Source: Polyodon spathula
Taxonomy: Eukaryota > Chordata > Actinopteri > Acipenseriformes > Polyodontidae
Direction of reading: 5' to 3'
Length of the DNA: 64,000 nucleotides
Assembly: GCF_017654505.1 (NCBI RefSeq)
Contig: NC_054548.1
Coordinates: 31,262,274-31,326,273, forward strand
Within the stretch, counting starts at the first letter, position 1, and every line of letters starts with the position of its first letter. Below are positions 43,697-55,625 of the stretch, in pieces. The position numbers and the translations under genes were made by a program. Below the pieces are notes generated by a model. The model did not search any database. It saw only the letters and a list, made by a program, of their open reading frames with translations, and was not told the DNA's origin.

Positions 43697-45908
43697 TAAA
43701 TCTTAAAAGCAAGGTCAGTCGTTTATTCCAAATCCCGGGTCTCTGCACTGACTGATATATAAAGCAGCTTTAAACCTGTGTTTATGGCCACAGTCCTAGG
43801 ATTCAGTTTTGAAAAACATTTTTAATATGAAATGAAAATAGATATTTTTTATAATAAAAATTTAAAAAGTACATTTTTTAAACTAGCACTGTTTTTCTAT
43901 TTTTCAAATTGGGAGCACATGCACATACTTCAGAGGATCCAACAAAAATTAGTTAGTGGGCATTTCGCATGAGAGTTTAATTTGTCATGTTACATTCTAA
44001 TACTTTAAACTCCTTAAAAAGCACTATTTATATATGTAGATTTATTTTGGTAGCAAAATATCAACATCAGTATCATTAGGCGTTGAATTCCAATATTTAT
44101 CGATATATATGTCGCAATATTGTCTTCAGTATTGCAATATAGATCCTCAGTCCCAACACCCACCCCTGGTAAAAATGCATGTCGCATTCGTGCAGGTCGC
44201 TCAGGCACCAGCGAATCTACTGGTACAGGGTGGGCGAAGCAGGCGTCTGGCGTTTCTGCCTCTATAGAGGGTGCTACTCATGAACTTTGCTGTTTTGAAC
44301 TCGTTGTATAATTGAATACTAATCAGTGAAGCACAATCTTTCTGCATTATTTACGTTTATAAATACTCCAGTAAACATAAATAAAAATCACAATACTCCT
44401 GCTTTGGCAGTTTTTGTTTTACTTCCCTTTTAAAAAACGACCAGATCAGAAATATCATTTCAAGCGTTTTGAAACTGGTAAAAATGTAATCAGTATATTA
44501 GTCAAACACACATTTACTATGTCCCCTTAGACTTTCATTTAGTTGGCCTCTGAGGCTAAAGTAACATAACATTTTTTTAGCCACACTGGAAAAACTTTCT
44601 ACACTTAACAGTACTATAAACAGTACTGTATAACAGTACTATAACTATAAAGTTATAAATATACTGTTTCAACAAGGCAAAAAGACGTGTATTTTATCTG
44701 AAAACACGTAGATATTTAAATGCCAGACCCTACCATTTACAATACACATACATATTATAAGTAATTTGCACTATAAGTCTGATTCCCATTTAATAAATGC
44801 AAAAGTTAGTCCCACGTGAAAAAAAGTCATTACAGATTTCCTAAATTTTGAATAGGTTTGCAGTGATATTCATGTACTGCATAATACTTTGCCTTATTTT
44901 GACTGTAACGTGGTTTTCTTTCCACTACAGAACGATAAAGCAAAATTACACAAGATTGTACTAATGTGATGAATAATATTGGTAGGATTGTACAGTCACT
45001 ACTGTGTTTTTTTTTTTTTTTTTTTTACTGTGTTCTTTCACCTGTGACTACTGACAGTAATATTGCACTGATACTGATGTTAAAACTCCATATATCATAG
45101 TGAGACAAATCCTTTTTAAAATAAGTGTATTTTTTAATTAAATTATTCCTCTTTCGAATCCACTCTTACTATTTCCAAAATATATTTCAACACATTTTAA
45201 AGAGATAGCAAACAACAGAAAAAAAACAAAACAAAACATAGCTGTGATCTTGAAGCTGCGTGTTTCTGGCTTGCAGTCTGTGGAAATGTTCTTCTGGGAC
45301 CAGAGGGTTTGAAATCATGACTGCTTCACCTCCCTGTGACTAGTATCATGGTTATATTTTAGTTGTACATGGGTGACTGGTATTACTTGAGCTTCATCTT
45401 TCGGAACATGATTCTGGTAATTGGTCTTATAATTATAATTTTTTTTTTCTGTTTGGATGCCATGTGGTTTTTTTTGTTTGTATGTTTATTTACAAGCAGC
45501 TCAGCCTGCTGATTGTTTCTATCAGAGCCTCTGTCCTCCCGTTTGTGGCATGCATATGTTACATGATCATGCTAAAGAGCTTTCATTGGGCAAAATAAAA
45601 TCAAACTAAACAGTCTGTATTGACTCCTCTACCAGCACACTTCGAATGTGCTGGCAGTCTTACACAGGTACATTTTTCAAAGCCTTCTCCACCGTGGCGA
45701 ACTTCAGGTAAAATAGTTGAGCCGCAAGGGAAAACGTTCCGTTTGTGGCGAGCGGCTAGCAGGAATGTATATTTAAGTGTATAGTAATTTAAGACATACC
45801 ATGTGCATTTTTTTTTTTTTTTTGCAAGTTGCAACATAGCAGCTGCACCAACAAAAAAGTGCAGTGTTTCAGTAAAAGACAGTAGAGCTAAAAAAAAAAA
45901 AAAAAAAA
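43694..45908. other. No recognised gene
   Basis: AT-rich sequence with poly-T (45007-45026) and poly-A runs (45891-45909). ORFs are short and unrecognised. Confidence 0.4.
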
Positions 45909-46180
45909 AGTAACTCTGGTTCCGTGAAAGAGAATGACAACCATTACTGAATGGGAAGAGCCCTCTCTGACCGCCAATCACTGAGCATATATAAAAAAAG
46001 CTGCCCTATCAGGGCCCTGCTGTGAGAAGGAGGTCCCTCCCATCTCCTGCGGAAGAGGGACGTCCTCACAGTAGCATATCGCCATTTTCTTTCGAAATCA
46101 GAGGTCAGCTGGGGACATGACCTCGAAGGGTAATGGTTGTCATTCTTTTTCAGGGAGTCAGGGTTATGGTAGTGGAAGAG
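45909..46180 (+). repeat. Short element with DIRS-like inverted ends, copy 1
   Basis: The left end 'taactctggttccgtgaaag' + 'agaatgacaaccattac' is matched, inverted, by the right end 'gtaatggttgtcattctt' + 'tttcagggagtcagggttat' (46129-46170). Phrases of the type 'ataaccctggttccctgaaa' also end the DIRS elements at 55.5 and 63.7 kb, so this may be a deleted DIRS terminus. It contains a TATA-like 'catatataaaaaaagctgcc'. No coding sequence. Confidence 0.55.
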
Positions 46181-46374
46181 AGTAATAGCCACTTGCCAGT
46201 CTCGCAAGAGGGGTCAAAACCAGCTCTAGTCAGTAAACTGACAGGAGAATCAGGCAGGAGCACTCTCAATAACGCTCGAAAGCATGATTTTACCGTGAAA
46301 TAATTTTTTTAATTTGAAGGTAGAACCAACAAATCAGCCAAATTCGGACAAAGAAAGCACGCGGCAATCTGTGA

Positions 46375-46565
46375 CCTGTCTCAGTGATGTGAGAGAGAAA
46401 ATGGCGATATGTTACTGTGAGGATGTCCTGCTTCAGCAGGAGGTGGGAGGGACCTCCTCCTCACAGCAGGGCCCTGATAGGGCAGCTTTTTTATATATGC
46501 TCAGTGATTGGCGGTCAGTGAGGGCTCTTTCCATTGGTAATGGTTTTCATTCCATTGGAAGGGAA
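46375..46565 (-). repeat. Short element with DIRS-like ends, inverted copy 2
   Basis: Reverse complement of most of 45912-46085: 'gcagggccctgatagggcag', 'atatgctcagtgattggcgg', 'ggtaatggttttcattcc'. It lies about 300 bp from copy 1 in opposite orientation. The other end is missing. Confidence 0.6.
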
Positions 46566-47812
46566 AATCTGATTATCTATATGAGGATTGTGGGATATTA
46601 TTCTTAAAGCTTTTCTGTCATTCCGTGGATCATGTATGAGTCCATACCATTAAATCTCATAATGCCAGTCATAACCACATAGAGAACAAGAAAGCAAAAA
46701 AGACATCAGCAGTGGCAAAGCACTAAATAGATCTAAGGTACTTGTACTGGGCTCAAGGCAGGGCTTTCCCAAAGTAAGTGAGCCAAATTACTTGTGTGTT
46801 TTAATTATGCATTTGAGCCCGAGGAGTGGGCTTAATCATGTAGTAATGCCCGCCTCGTGCAATTACGTTAACTTAATAAGCTTTGTAGATACTGAGAAAC
46901 TTGCCATTTTGACTGAGAGGGTAAATTATGAGTGGGAAACCTTCAGCCACGCATTAACCCTTTTAATATATTTTGTTGCAATATACAATTTTAAAACAAT
47001 ATTCTAACACAAGTATCTCAACAGTTTTACAATTTACTTTAAATTTGAACAAGATATTGATTGTGACTCTGCCTCTGATTTAGCATCATCCTCTGATCGT
47101 ATGCAGCCCTGTCAGTTGTTATCATAGATAGACTGCATGCTTAACTAGTGGCCTGCATAAAATTCCTTTAGACTACTGAATAAAACACTGCGCTGCCTTC
47201 AGTTGTAACCATCTTCAGGGCTACTAATTGTTCTATTGTTGGGAATACCAAATTCTGTTTTTCAAAAATGGCCAGTTCATTTGTTCCCACTTTTTATCAA
47301 CATCATAATTAAATACGGCATTTCAACATAAATATTACCTTGGTAGTTAAAATAAGTAAACTTAATAGATATTACAAATTTTTTTTTCCCCCAATAAGAT
47401 TTGTTGCTGTAATAGTAAGTACAGCACCTGAAGACACTTCAAACCTGTGGTAATGTTTATAGACATCACTTGGCTCATTGCTGGCATTAAAATAAGCAGG
47501 AAAACCTAAGCTATATTGCAACAGTTCAGAAAACCAAATGTCCAGCACAGTTGTGAGAATCATATTTACAGTCTTCCACTAACACATTAGTTCAGTCTAC
47601 AAGTAAAGGTGTTTTGAAAAGACATGCTTAGCTTATTGCTCTCATTTACAATAACAATCAAAAATATGAAACAGTTTAGTAACAGTCCAGCAATGTCATG
47701 TGAGAGTAATCCTATGTACAGTACTGCGCAAATTAAGTTTAGCGTTTTACTGGCACTATAATAATATAGTTATTGACATCTCAGACAGAAAAGGTAAATA
47801 TACACTTCATAA

Positions 47813-47814
<2 letters not shown>
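46566..47814. other. No recognised gene
   Basis: Contains a 63-codon minus-strand ORF (47372-47563) reading VLDIWFSELLQYSLGFPAYF and HYHRFEVSSGAVLTITATN, which I cannot assign. Otherwise nothing recognised. Confidence 0.4.

Positions 47815-47879
<65 letters not shown>
47815..47879. repeat. (AT)n microsatellite
   Basis: About 65 bp of pure AT dinucleotides. Confidence 0.95.
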
Positions 47880-47880
<1 letters not shown>

Positions 47881-48110
47881 TAAAGTAATGTTTGGACAAA
47901 ATATCTGCATAGTAATGTTGGGACAAATATCTGCATATTTTAATGAATATTTTTGACATGTATTCAGATACAAAAATCATTTGTTTGTATTCACTAGAAA
48001 TTACAAAAATGCCTTGCACTTATTTAATGCCTCACCTGAAGTTGCGCAACGGTTTAAAAAATGGCAAATGAAAAAGAGCTGCATGTGATGTGAGATTTTA
48101 TATATATATA

Positions 48111-49586
48111 CACTACCGATCAAAAGTTTTAGAACACCTCCATTTTTCCAGTTTTATTGAAATTTACGCAGTTTAATGTCTCAATGTACTCTGAAATTAA
48201 AGCATAGAATAAATAAACAATTGGAGATAAAAAAGAAATCATGGAATCGTTTTGTTTAACAAAATTTAATCTAAATGTTTGACACAAAGTAGCCACCTTT
48301 TGCAGATATAACAGCAGAACACACTCGTGGCATTCTTTCTACAATGGAAATCAAATCTTGTTCGGCAAGTTCTTCCCAACGCTGTTGCAGAAGTTCCCAC
48401 AAATGTGTTGCACTTGTAGGTTGCTTTGCTTTCACCCTTCTGTCCAGTTCATCCCAAACCAGCTTGATGGGGTTTAAGTCTAGAGACTGTGTTGGCCATT
48501 TCATGATTTGAAGCCTACCGTCTTGTTCTTTTCTTCTAAGGTAGTTCTGACATAGCCTGGAGGTATGTTTTGGGTCATTATCTTGCTGTAGGATGAACCC
48601 CTGACCAACTAGGCGTATACCAGAGGTTATTGCATGGCACTGCAAAATGCTGTGGTAGCCGAAAACCCTGCATGATGAACCGAAGATTTAAAATTTTGAT
48701 TCATCGGTCCATAAGACCTTCTTCCAGTCTTCAGTATTCTACCGGCGGTGCTTCATGGCCCAGGCAAGCCTCTTTTTCTTATTTTGCCATCTTAGCAATG
48801 GCTTTCTTACTGACACTCGACCAGTCAAACCTGCAGCTCGAAGTCTTCTCTTCACAGTTGAAACTGAGACTTGCTTACTTCAACCAGTGTTAAGCTGTGC
48901 TTGAAGCTGTTGTCCTGTGAGCCGCCTATCATGCAAGCTGTTGACTCTCAGAAACTTGTCTTCTGATTCTGTTGTGGCTTTGGGTCTGCCAGACCTCTTC
49001 CTGTCAGAGTTTCCTCCAGTTTCCAAGTGCCTTTTGATGGTGTAGGAAACTGTACTCGCTGAAACCTTGGCTTTCTTTGCAATTTCTCTAAAGACCTACA
49101 CTTTTAAGGGTTATAATGGTCTGTCTGTCTTCCTTTGTTAATTGCCTTTTTCTTGCCATTATGATAGCAATATACTACTTCCTGCAGTACAATACTGTCC
49201 AAATAATGCTTAAGAGGGTGTAGTAACACAGTCTGTTCCAACACTGCTTTTATACAGACAGAGGGTTTGTAAGTAATCAACAAAAGTTGGGACACCTGTA
49301 GGAATTGTTAGCATCAACTTTCAAGGCTTAATTTACTTCCATTGCTGCAGAACAGCTGTAAGTTGTTAACCCATTACTTGTTCCCTGAAAAAAGCTTTTT
49401 TGTATAACTCTGAAATGTACATTATTTTTCAGTTTTTGGTAACCTAAACTTTATTTATTTTTTTTAACCTCTGGCAGTTTACCGCTTACCTTTGTACCAT
49501 TTCAGGTTTTTCACTGGACTTGAACTGCTTAAATTTCAATAAAAACAGGAATAATGGGGGTGTTATAAAACTTTTGACTGGTAGTG
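48111..49586 (-). mobile_element. Tc1-type transposon, both ends present
   Basis: A 1476-bp element with ends CACTACCGATCAAAAGTTTT (left) and, inverted, CACTACCAGTCAAAAGTTTT (right). It is flanked by TA on the left and TG on the right, so the TA target duplication has decayed on one side. The transposase lies on the minus strand. Both ends and the full length are typical of Tc1-like elements of fish. Confidence 0.93.
48271..49160 (-). pseudogene. Tc1 transposase, inactivated
   Basis: The N-terminal start MARKRQLTKEDRQT-like sequence lies at about 49160 (frame-shifted). The middle part is spread over frames. The C-terminal catalytic part is open at 48271-48645: FILQQDNDPKHTSRLCQNYL contains the second catalytic Asp, MKWPTQSLDLNPIKLVWDEL holds the third acidic position (Glu expected, within the WDEL region), and it ends ISAKGGYFVSNI. 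Family knowledge: cut-and-paste DDE transposase inserting at TA. Multiple frameshifts and stops (about 48650-49100) make it non-functional. Confidence 0.9.
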
Positions 49587-49611
49587 TGTGTAAATAAAAA
49601 AAAAAATAAAA

Positions 49612-49614
<3 letters not shown>

Positions 49615-49649
<35 letters not shown>
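49615..49649. repeat. (AT)n microsatellite
   Basis: Short AT array just beyond the Tc1 right end, after an A-rich run. Confidence 0.93.
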
Positions 49650-49653
<4 letters not shown>

Positions 49654-51061
49654 CACAGGATCAGAACAGCAGCTCCAGATTATTTACACATTTTAGACAA
49701 CAAAAAGTAAACGAACCAGATTATGCACACACACACACACATACTGATCTCTATGGAAGTCCATCTGGATCATAAAAGCGTTGTGCTGCTTTAGAGCGAG
49801 TCAGAATATTATGGGACAGAAAAAAGGCAAGTATGCCATTCTGAAATGCCTCATTTAAACAGTGCCCACCTTGCTGGAAATGTTGTGAGGTCATTTTTTT
49901 TCCCCCCATTTGTTTTCTAATGCCATTTCCACGTTTGTTTTATTTGAAGTGTTTAAAGTTAAATTTAAGTTTTTGTTTGCTTGTTCAGCTAAAAAAAGCC
50001 ACAAGTAAACCTCATGATCTTACTTTATGAAAACGTGTCGATGGCCACTGTTTACTGTGAAGAAACAGCAATGGCAAGGTATGAAAAAAAAAAAAAAAGT
50101 AAAAAAATAAATAATGCCGCTTCAACTTTATGTAATATTTATTTTAGGAATAAACAAAACAATGTTTAACTTGAACTGCTATTTGGCATCCTTTGTTTTG
50201 TGTTTAATTCACTGCAGTAAAATAAGACCTACACAACATATTCTTTATATACACACACACACACACACACACATATATTTTTCTACTTTAACATTTTACA
50301 TAGTGTGACGTATTGCTGTAAAATAAAGGCACCGACACAGGGGCCAGAAGACATTCCATATCTTTTGAAACAAAATAACGTATGAATTAGACAAACAATG
50401 AGTAATTAAGATTCAGGGTATGTAAAAAAGTAAGTGATCCTCAAAACGGATGTGAGAGACTGACCAACAGTCACAGGAAACGCTTAGTTGAAGTCATTGC
50501 TGCTCAAGGGGGTGCCACCAGTTACTGAATCTAAAGGTTCACAATCTTTTTCACAATTGGATATTGAATCATTTGTGGATAAATAAATGTTGAAAAGGTA
50601 TCATGTTTTTTGTGTCATTTGTTTAATCACGTTATCTTTATTATTATGACTTAGAAATTAAGATCTAATAACATTTTAGGTTTGACGTTGTGAAATATGT
50701 GAAAGTCCTAAAGGGTTCACACATTTTTTTTAGCATCAGAACATTGTGACAAAAGAGGAAAGTACTTGTTTGACAGGCAAAGTATAACAGTGAAACAAAA
50801 ATCTTGTCCCGGGCATTGTGCGATATGAATTGCACACACCTCCAACTTAAGATGTTTGTTTAAGAAAACTCAGTTGAACTCTCCAGAACACAAATCCATG
50901 AATATTCTGTATATGTGGCAGTTTTTCAGTAGTTGTCAAAAAAAGTATCGCTTCAAACAGAAATCCTTATTTTAAAAAGAAAAAAAATAATAATAAAGTG
51001 CAATTTTAATGTTGGGAACTGTGTTATTCTACTTTAGTTACATACTTTCAGTTGTTTTTGT
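49650..51061. other. No recognised gene
   Basis: AT-rich with CA repeats at 49727-49741 and 50250-50273. No exon or known repeat recognised. Confidence 0.4.
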
Positions 51062-51165
51062 TTTAAATTTATCATCTCAACATGCTCCGGGGTGAGTCTT
51101 GTGCGCAAACGATTGACTGCAAGTCCAGCAGCAATAAAAACACATTCTGAAGGCACAGATGAAAT
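51062..51165 (-). pseudogene. hAT transposase C-terminal (dimerisation) fragment
   Basis: The minus strand reads CKYISSVPSECVFIAAGLAV and NRLRTRLTPEHVEMINL. This matches the hAT C-terminal dimerisation block 'PATSVPSERVFS.AG...NRKRxRLxPEHVxxLxFL'. Only this block is visible. It is a remnant of an old hAT element or a ZBED-like gene. Confidence 0.7.
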
Positions 51166-51295
51166 GTACTTGCACACTCTTCATAGCGTTTCTCCATGCA
51201 TGCGGTTGATGTTTGCCTCAAAAGGTACCTGGTATTCTGGCTAGAATGAACTGTGAGACTTATTTATGTAGTTGTTTTTAATCTAATCTACATTA

Positions 51296-51298
<3 letters not shown>

Positions 51299-51352
<54 letters not shown>
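51299..51352. repeat. (TA)n microsatellite
   Basis: About 54 bp of TA repeats. Confidence 0.95.
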
Positions 51353-51355
<3 letters not shown>

Positions 51356-51431
51356 GTAAAAAACGTTTAAGAAAGCTACAGTTTAAACAAGTACATTTTT
51401 AAACTATTACATCTCTAATGTCAACCAGTCT

Positions 51432-51682
51432 GTGGAACAGGAGGCTTTTCATTCAACTCCTGTTAAGTCTGATACTCCTTTACAGTCTGACAGGGAGCGA
51501 CAGCTCCATATACTCTGCCCAATGTGGGCCCTAGTGTATAAGGTTGACAGGACAAAAAGTTGGAGGCAGTCCAAACTATTTTTTGTTTGCTATGGGGCTC
51601 ATGATTCAAGACAGGAACATGGCCACTTCGTAGGCTTTATTCCTAGGGAGCATCTGTCTAAGACATTTGCAATGCAGCGGTG
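51432..51682 (+). pseudogene. DIRS tyrosine recombinase, N-proximal part (copy 1)
   Basis: Reads LHILCPMWALVYKVDRTKSW and RQSKLFFVCYGA, parallel to LHVLCPVRVLMYYADRTKSW in copy 2. After frameshifts a stretch reads GASV, stop, DICNAA. This is the helix that in YR recombinases precedes the 'AxW...RFY' end. The frame is interrupted at DICNAA by the hAT insertion and resumes at 55157 as EWAAPRTFTRFYRLNVVDL. Family knowledge: the recombinase integrates circular DIRS cDNA without target duplications. Confidence 0.8.
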
Positions 51683-52403
51683 TAGGGATGAAATAATTTT
51701 TTGGTACGATATACTGTGACAGGGCTCACAAAATCGCTAGCCCGAAGTTCCGGGACAACCAAAAAAATCTGTCTGACAATGTTTTTTTTTGACTGCTTGC
51801 CCAACGGGCAATCCAATTTTTTTACTATAACAAGATAACGTTCTGCTCTTTAATTAAACAGCCATTTCTCAATCATGATTCCGCTCGCAGATCATCCCGG
51901 AAAACATGTTTAGAGGGATCGATGTTTTTCATTAGTAACGCTTGAGTGATTTCCGGGGTGACTTACAAGTAAACAAGTAATTGTACTTTTATTCACAGTC
52001 TCATTGCTATTATTATTATTATTATTATTATTGTTAGGGCTAGTGATGACAAATACTGTAGTAATAAAGAAAATCAAAGAATACAACACCACTAATATTA
52101 ATAATTTAGCTAATGCCTTTATCCAAGGTGATTTCCTTAACTTACTGCCGCAGCTTATATTGTTCGTTTTGGATTGTCCTTTTACTATAGCAAACAAAGG
52201 GCTTTGGACCCAAACAGGGTTGTTATAGCGAGGGTGTACTGTATTTAGTATTTGACTTATATGCTTAATGCACAACACTTGCACATTTTAATATATAATG
52301 TTTGCACATTTGTTATTTATTACCATCCATAGTGTTCAGCATTTAACAGAGGGTATAAATAAGTTTGGATCAGAATCCAATATCATCCCTTACAAATAAG
52401 TAA

Positions 52404-52502
52404 CATACTGCAAGTATGCTTGTACCAGAATTGTCTGGTTTTAGTATACTATTGGTACCATTATTCTATCCTATTTTGGCACAAGTATACTTGCAGTATA
52501 CA
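52404..52502. repeat. Inverted repeat able to form a hairpin
   Basis: 'tactgcaagtatgcttgta' near 52407 pairs with 'acaagtatacttgcagta' near 52480, about 55 bases apart, with one or two mismatches. It may be the ends of a tiny MITE or a chance stem. No further feature. Confidence 0.5.
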
Positions 52503-52826
52503 ACTTTGTATATTCTTTTTGTAAATAATGCAATGTAGTTCTCAAATATTGGACATTTCTTAGATTGTATCTTACTTCTCTTTTGCATACCTGCATTATC
52601 ACTTGCTGAATATGCGCCTCCAGATTCTGACAAATACTTTTAGAAAATCAGGAGCAACTTCTGCTCTATGTGGATAACCATCAGAAAACTAGTAGAAACT
52701 TAAAACACAAGTCTGGGAAAAACAAATGGAAATCTGGAAAAAAAGTATGGAATTTTGATGTTGAAAAAGTGTATGAACCCTGTTTATACCCTTAGGTAAC
52801 TGTGACAGTTGGTTGACCAGGTGAAA

Positions 52827-53243
52827 TTTTACAGCAAACCCAACCCCAGCTTTTCCCTGCCCGCTCCAAAAGAAGGTGTAACCTGTTCCAATTTCTGCAA
52901 TCTGACACAATTCAGCCAGACGGGTCTCGCTCAGGGCTGCAATGTCAACATTGTATCTTACAAGTTCCCTGCCCACAAGGGCAGTGTGTCTCTCTGGTCT
53001 GTTTGGTCCAGCATTGTCCATTAGTTTGCGCATATTACAAGCTCCTAAAGTGAGTGATGTCACTTTGGTTTTCTTTCTTTGCTTTGTTCGACCGCTGTGG
53101 TAGGCTGGCCAGGGTAATGCGAAGCAGACAATGTCTAGGGCACCTTTTCTAGCCCCTTCCTCATACCAAGGAGGTGAGCAGTGCAATCTTAAATAGGGCT
53201 GCTCAGACGCACAGGGGACTGCAGAATTCCACTGCTGCTTCAA
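52827..53243 (-). pseudogene. LINE endonuclease N-terminal part (RTE-like)
   Basis: Reads KVTSLTLGACNMRKLMDNAG, NRPERHTALVGRELVRYN, VDIAALSETRLAELCQIAE, TGYTFFWSGQGK and AGVGFAVKFHLVNQLSQLPK. The Asn of the first block and the Glu in ALSETR correspond to active-site positions of APE-type LINE endonucleases. Then the sequence turns non-LINE. The clade name is by resemblance only. Confidence 0.75.
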
Positions 53244-53428
53244 TCCAGTGAAAAACGACCATATAGCCTTAGCTGCCTGTGTGAGGGTCCACGGCTACAG
53301 CTCCCAGCGTATCCACACCTGCTACTTTGTTGTTCGCCTATAGCTACAGGACTTTGAACGGTCAGAATCTTAATGATGGTGGTAGTGGTGTTATGACTCG
53401 TGCTTTGAATTATGATTGTCGCTGAATT

Positions 53429-53561
53429 AACACCCTGGGATCCTTCAAGAAGCTGCTTGATGAGATTTTTGGATCAATAAGCTACTAACAACCAAACGAG
53501 CAAGATGGGCCGAATGGCCTCCTCTCGTTTGTAAACTTTCTTATGTTCTTATGTTCTTAAG
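53429..53561 (+). mobile_element. CR1 tail fragment, copy J
   Basis: The last 133 bp of CR1, from 'accctgggatccttcaagaa' through the 3' UTR to three tail 8-mers. It is inserted in the 5' UTR of the RTE-like LINE. Confidence 0.9.
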
Positions 53562-55625
53562 TGGGGGAAAGTTGTGCAGCGTCGACCTCACACGCTCGTC
53601 CAGAGGCAAGACGTAGTCAAGACGGCTGGAGATGGTACTGGATGCAGTGGTTGGCCTGAAAGGCCTTTTAATGGTATTTCCCCCACCAAGGGTTCCACAG
53701 CCCCAAACTCAGATACCGAGTTTACCGGGTTAAATAACCGCCGCCCAGGATTCGGCGTTGGCAGCTGCTGGCTTTACCGACTCACCAGGTGGCTTACACC
53801 TAGTGTGCACCTACGGTAGCAGCTAGAAAGATTGCACAACTAGCTGGCCAGACACAGGTGGTACAGTATTAACAAGATGCAATGTATAATGCTGCAGCTG
53901 TCGCTGAATAAAAAAAAATGTGTGTCTAGTTTATATAGCTTACATTCCAAAGTACAGTAATCTGTTTGGAATAAATATTTTAATAACACTCCTGTAGTAT
54001 GTTAAACTTGCTAGGCTTGTTGCGAATGGTGTGGGTTTTTTTTTTGTTTTTTTTCTCGACGCTACCAAGGCGTAATTACACCTCACTTTCAATTGTTATG
54101 CACAAGCTTTTACTGAACTGCAATGATATTAAAATAATAACGTCACAGGGAGGGGAATGTACCGAAAATGTATGGTGCAATCATTGGTATTTACTAGAGC
54201 GATTATATTTTGTGTGCCCAATTTAATCAACTGTTGTTTTGAGGCTTAACTGACAGCCCTAGTGTGTACTTTCACTACAAAAAATATATAGTGATGAAAT
54301 ACAGTACCATAGGATGTACATCCAATCTGCAGAATGTGGCAAAAGCACAACAGCGAAAGCAGGAGCAACTTCAAACATGCCCTTCCGTAACAAGCAAGGA
54401 CACTTTAATAACTTTTTATTCCCCAGTGCGGCGCCCTCCTTATACTGTCCTCCGTTCCACCCTCAATTTTCAGTATATAATTTCAATACGCATTAAAATG
54501 TACACGTTATAGGCTATTATGCCACCAGAAAAGCAGGCTACCTCGGGTAAAGTTGATAACCGAATTGAGATTTGTTTTCTTAAATTATAAATGAAATAAC
54601 GATAAAAAAAGGAATATGCATAAAGAACATCATGCCCATACTGTTCTATTCCATACTTACAGGTTATATAGTGCAAAATAATTAATTTATTTTGCAGGCT
54701 ATTTTGTGTAAAGCAAGTATTTAAAATAAATTGAAATAAATACAGATGCTTCATATTTTGTAATTATGTAGTTTCTAAGTACATTTAAATAAATAAAATG
54801 TGTAAGTAAAGCAGGAGGAGGAAAAAGCTTGCAGTCCCATTTTGACAGATTTTTTGCAACTATTGATGGTAATAGAAGGACAATTTCTTTCTTTAAGTAT
54901 TTTTCTTCCACTTGTGTGCTAGTAAGTTTTTTTCATTCTTGCTAGAATCTTGCTCTTTTTTTAAAAAGTCTGTAGCTTCCTTGTGTTGCAGACCATATCC
55001 CACAGAGATAAAGACATTGCTTGTTGTTTTTTTTCTTTTTATTCAGTTAAAAAAGTAATTGAAAAATAACCGCTACTATCTTGATAATCAGTGTATCGTG
55101 AAAGAGTGGGCTCTCGACTGTTCGTATCGTGGAAATTTACTATCGTTTCATCCCTACAGCGGAGTGGGCTGCTCCCCGTACCTTTACTAGATTCTACAGA
55201 CTGAATGTCGTAGATCTTCAAAACCCAGTCTTTGGAACTAGAGTGTTAAGGGCGGCTTCTCAGTCGACCCCTACAACACAGGCGTAGAGGTGAGTTCTCC
55301 CTTAATTTTTTTAACTCTAGCTACTTGTTACTGGGGTTACATTTTTATATTATTAATTAGTCATTTAACAGGCGTAGCCTTGTAGCATTCCAGTCGTTAT
55401 GCATTATTCCCTTGCAACGGCTTTGGTGCACTTACCCATGTGGTAATGATTACCTTTTGTGCTTGAAAGGGAACGTTGGGTTATTATCATAACCCTGCTT
55501 CCCTGAAATAGAAATGTAACCATTAACCTTTAAGGTCACTGCGTTCATGATTGCAGCAGGCTTGAAGGAAAAATCACGCTCTGTGCGCACAGTCTTATGT
55601 CCTTGGTGCCGGGCCATGGGACCGT

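Larger units (their letters stand above)
52803..53910 (-). mobile_element. RTE-like LINE, 5' UTR and endonuclease start, truncated at the 3' side
   Basis: The minus strand begins with a GC-rich 5' region ('gccaacgccgaatcctgggc', 'cggttatttaacccggtaaa') at 53564-53910. It is interrupted by a CR1 tail (53429-53561) and then enters an ORF. The usual LINE pattern is loss of the 5' end. Here the 5' end is kept and everything after the endonuclease start is missing, so a later deletion removed the rest. Confidence 0.65.
51683..55156. mobile_element. hAT-type transposon (3474 bp) inserted in DIRS
   Basis: Perfect 11-bp terminal repeats TAGGGATGAAA at both ends, with further partial match (ACGAT and similar) inside. 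Flanks are CAGCGGTG (51675-51682) and CAGCGGAG (55157-55164), an 8-bp target duplication with one mismatch. The interrupted DIRS recombinase reads through when it is removed. No hAT transposase is recognised inside. The interior holds an RTE-like LINE fragment, a CR1 tail and unassigned sequence, so this is a non-autonomous or gutted element. Confidence 0.82.
51420..55625 (+). mobile_element. DIRS element copy 1 (recombinase part and 3' end), split by a hAT element
   Basis: Coding remnants of the DIRS tyrosine recombinase lie at 51430-51682 and 55157-55270. They are separated by a 3474-bp hAT-type element. After the recombinase end (RVLRAASQSTPTTQA) comes a 3' region with 'gggttattatcataaccctg' + 'cttccctgaaatagaaatgt' (55479-55518), as at the end of the second DIRS copy. 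Gag and RT are missing. Confidence 0.8.

Noticed and set aside
47372..47563. A 63-codon minus-strand ORF that looks protein-like (HYHRFEVSSGAVLTITATN)
   Set aside because: No splice sites flank it convincingly and I recognise no family; kept only as a note.
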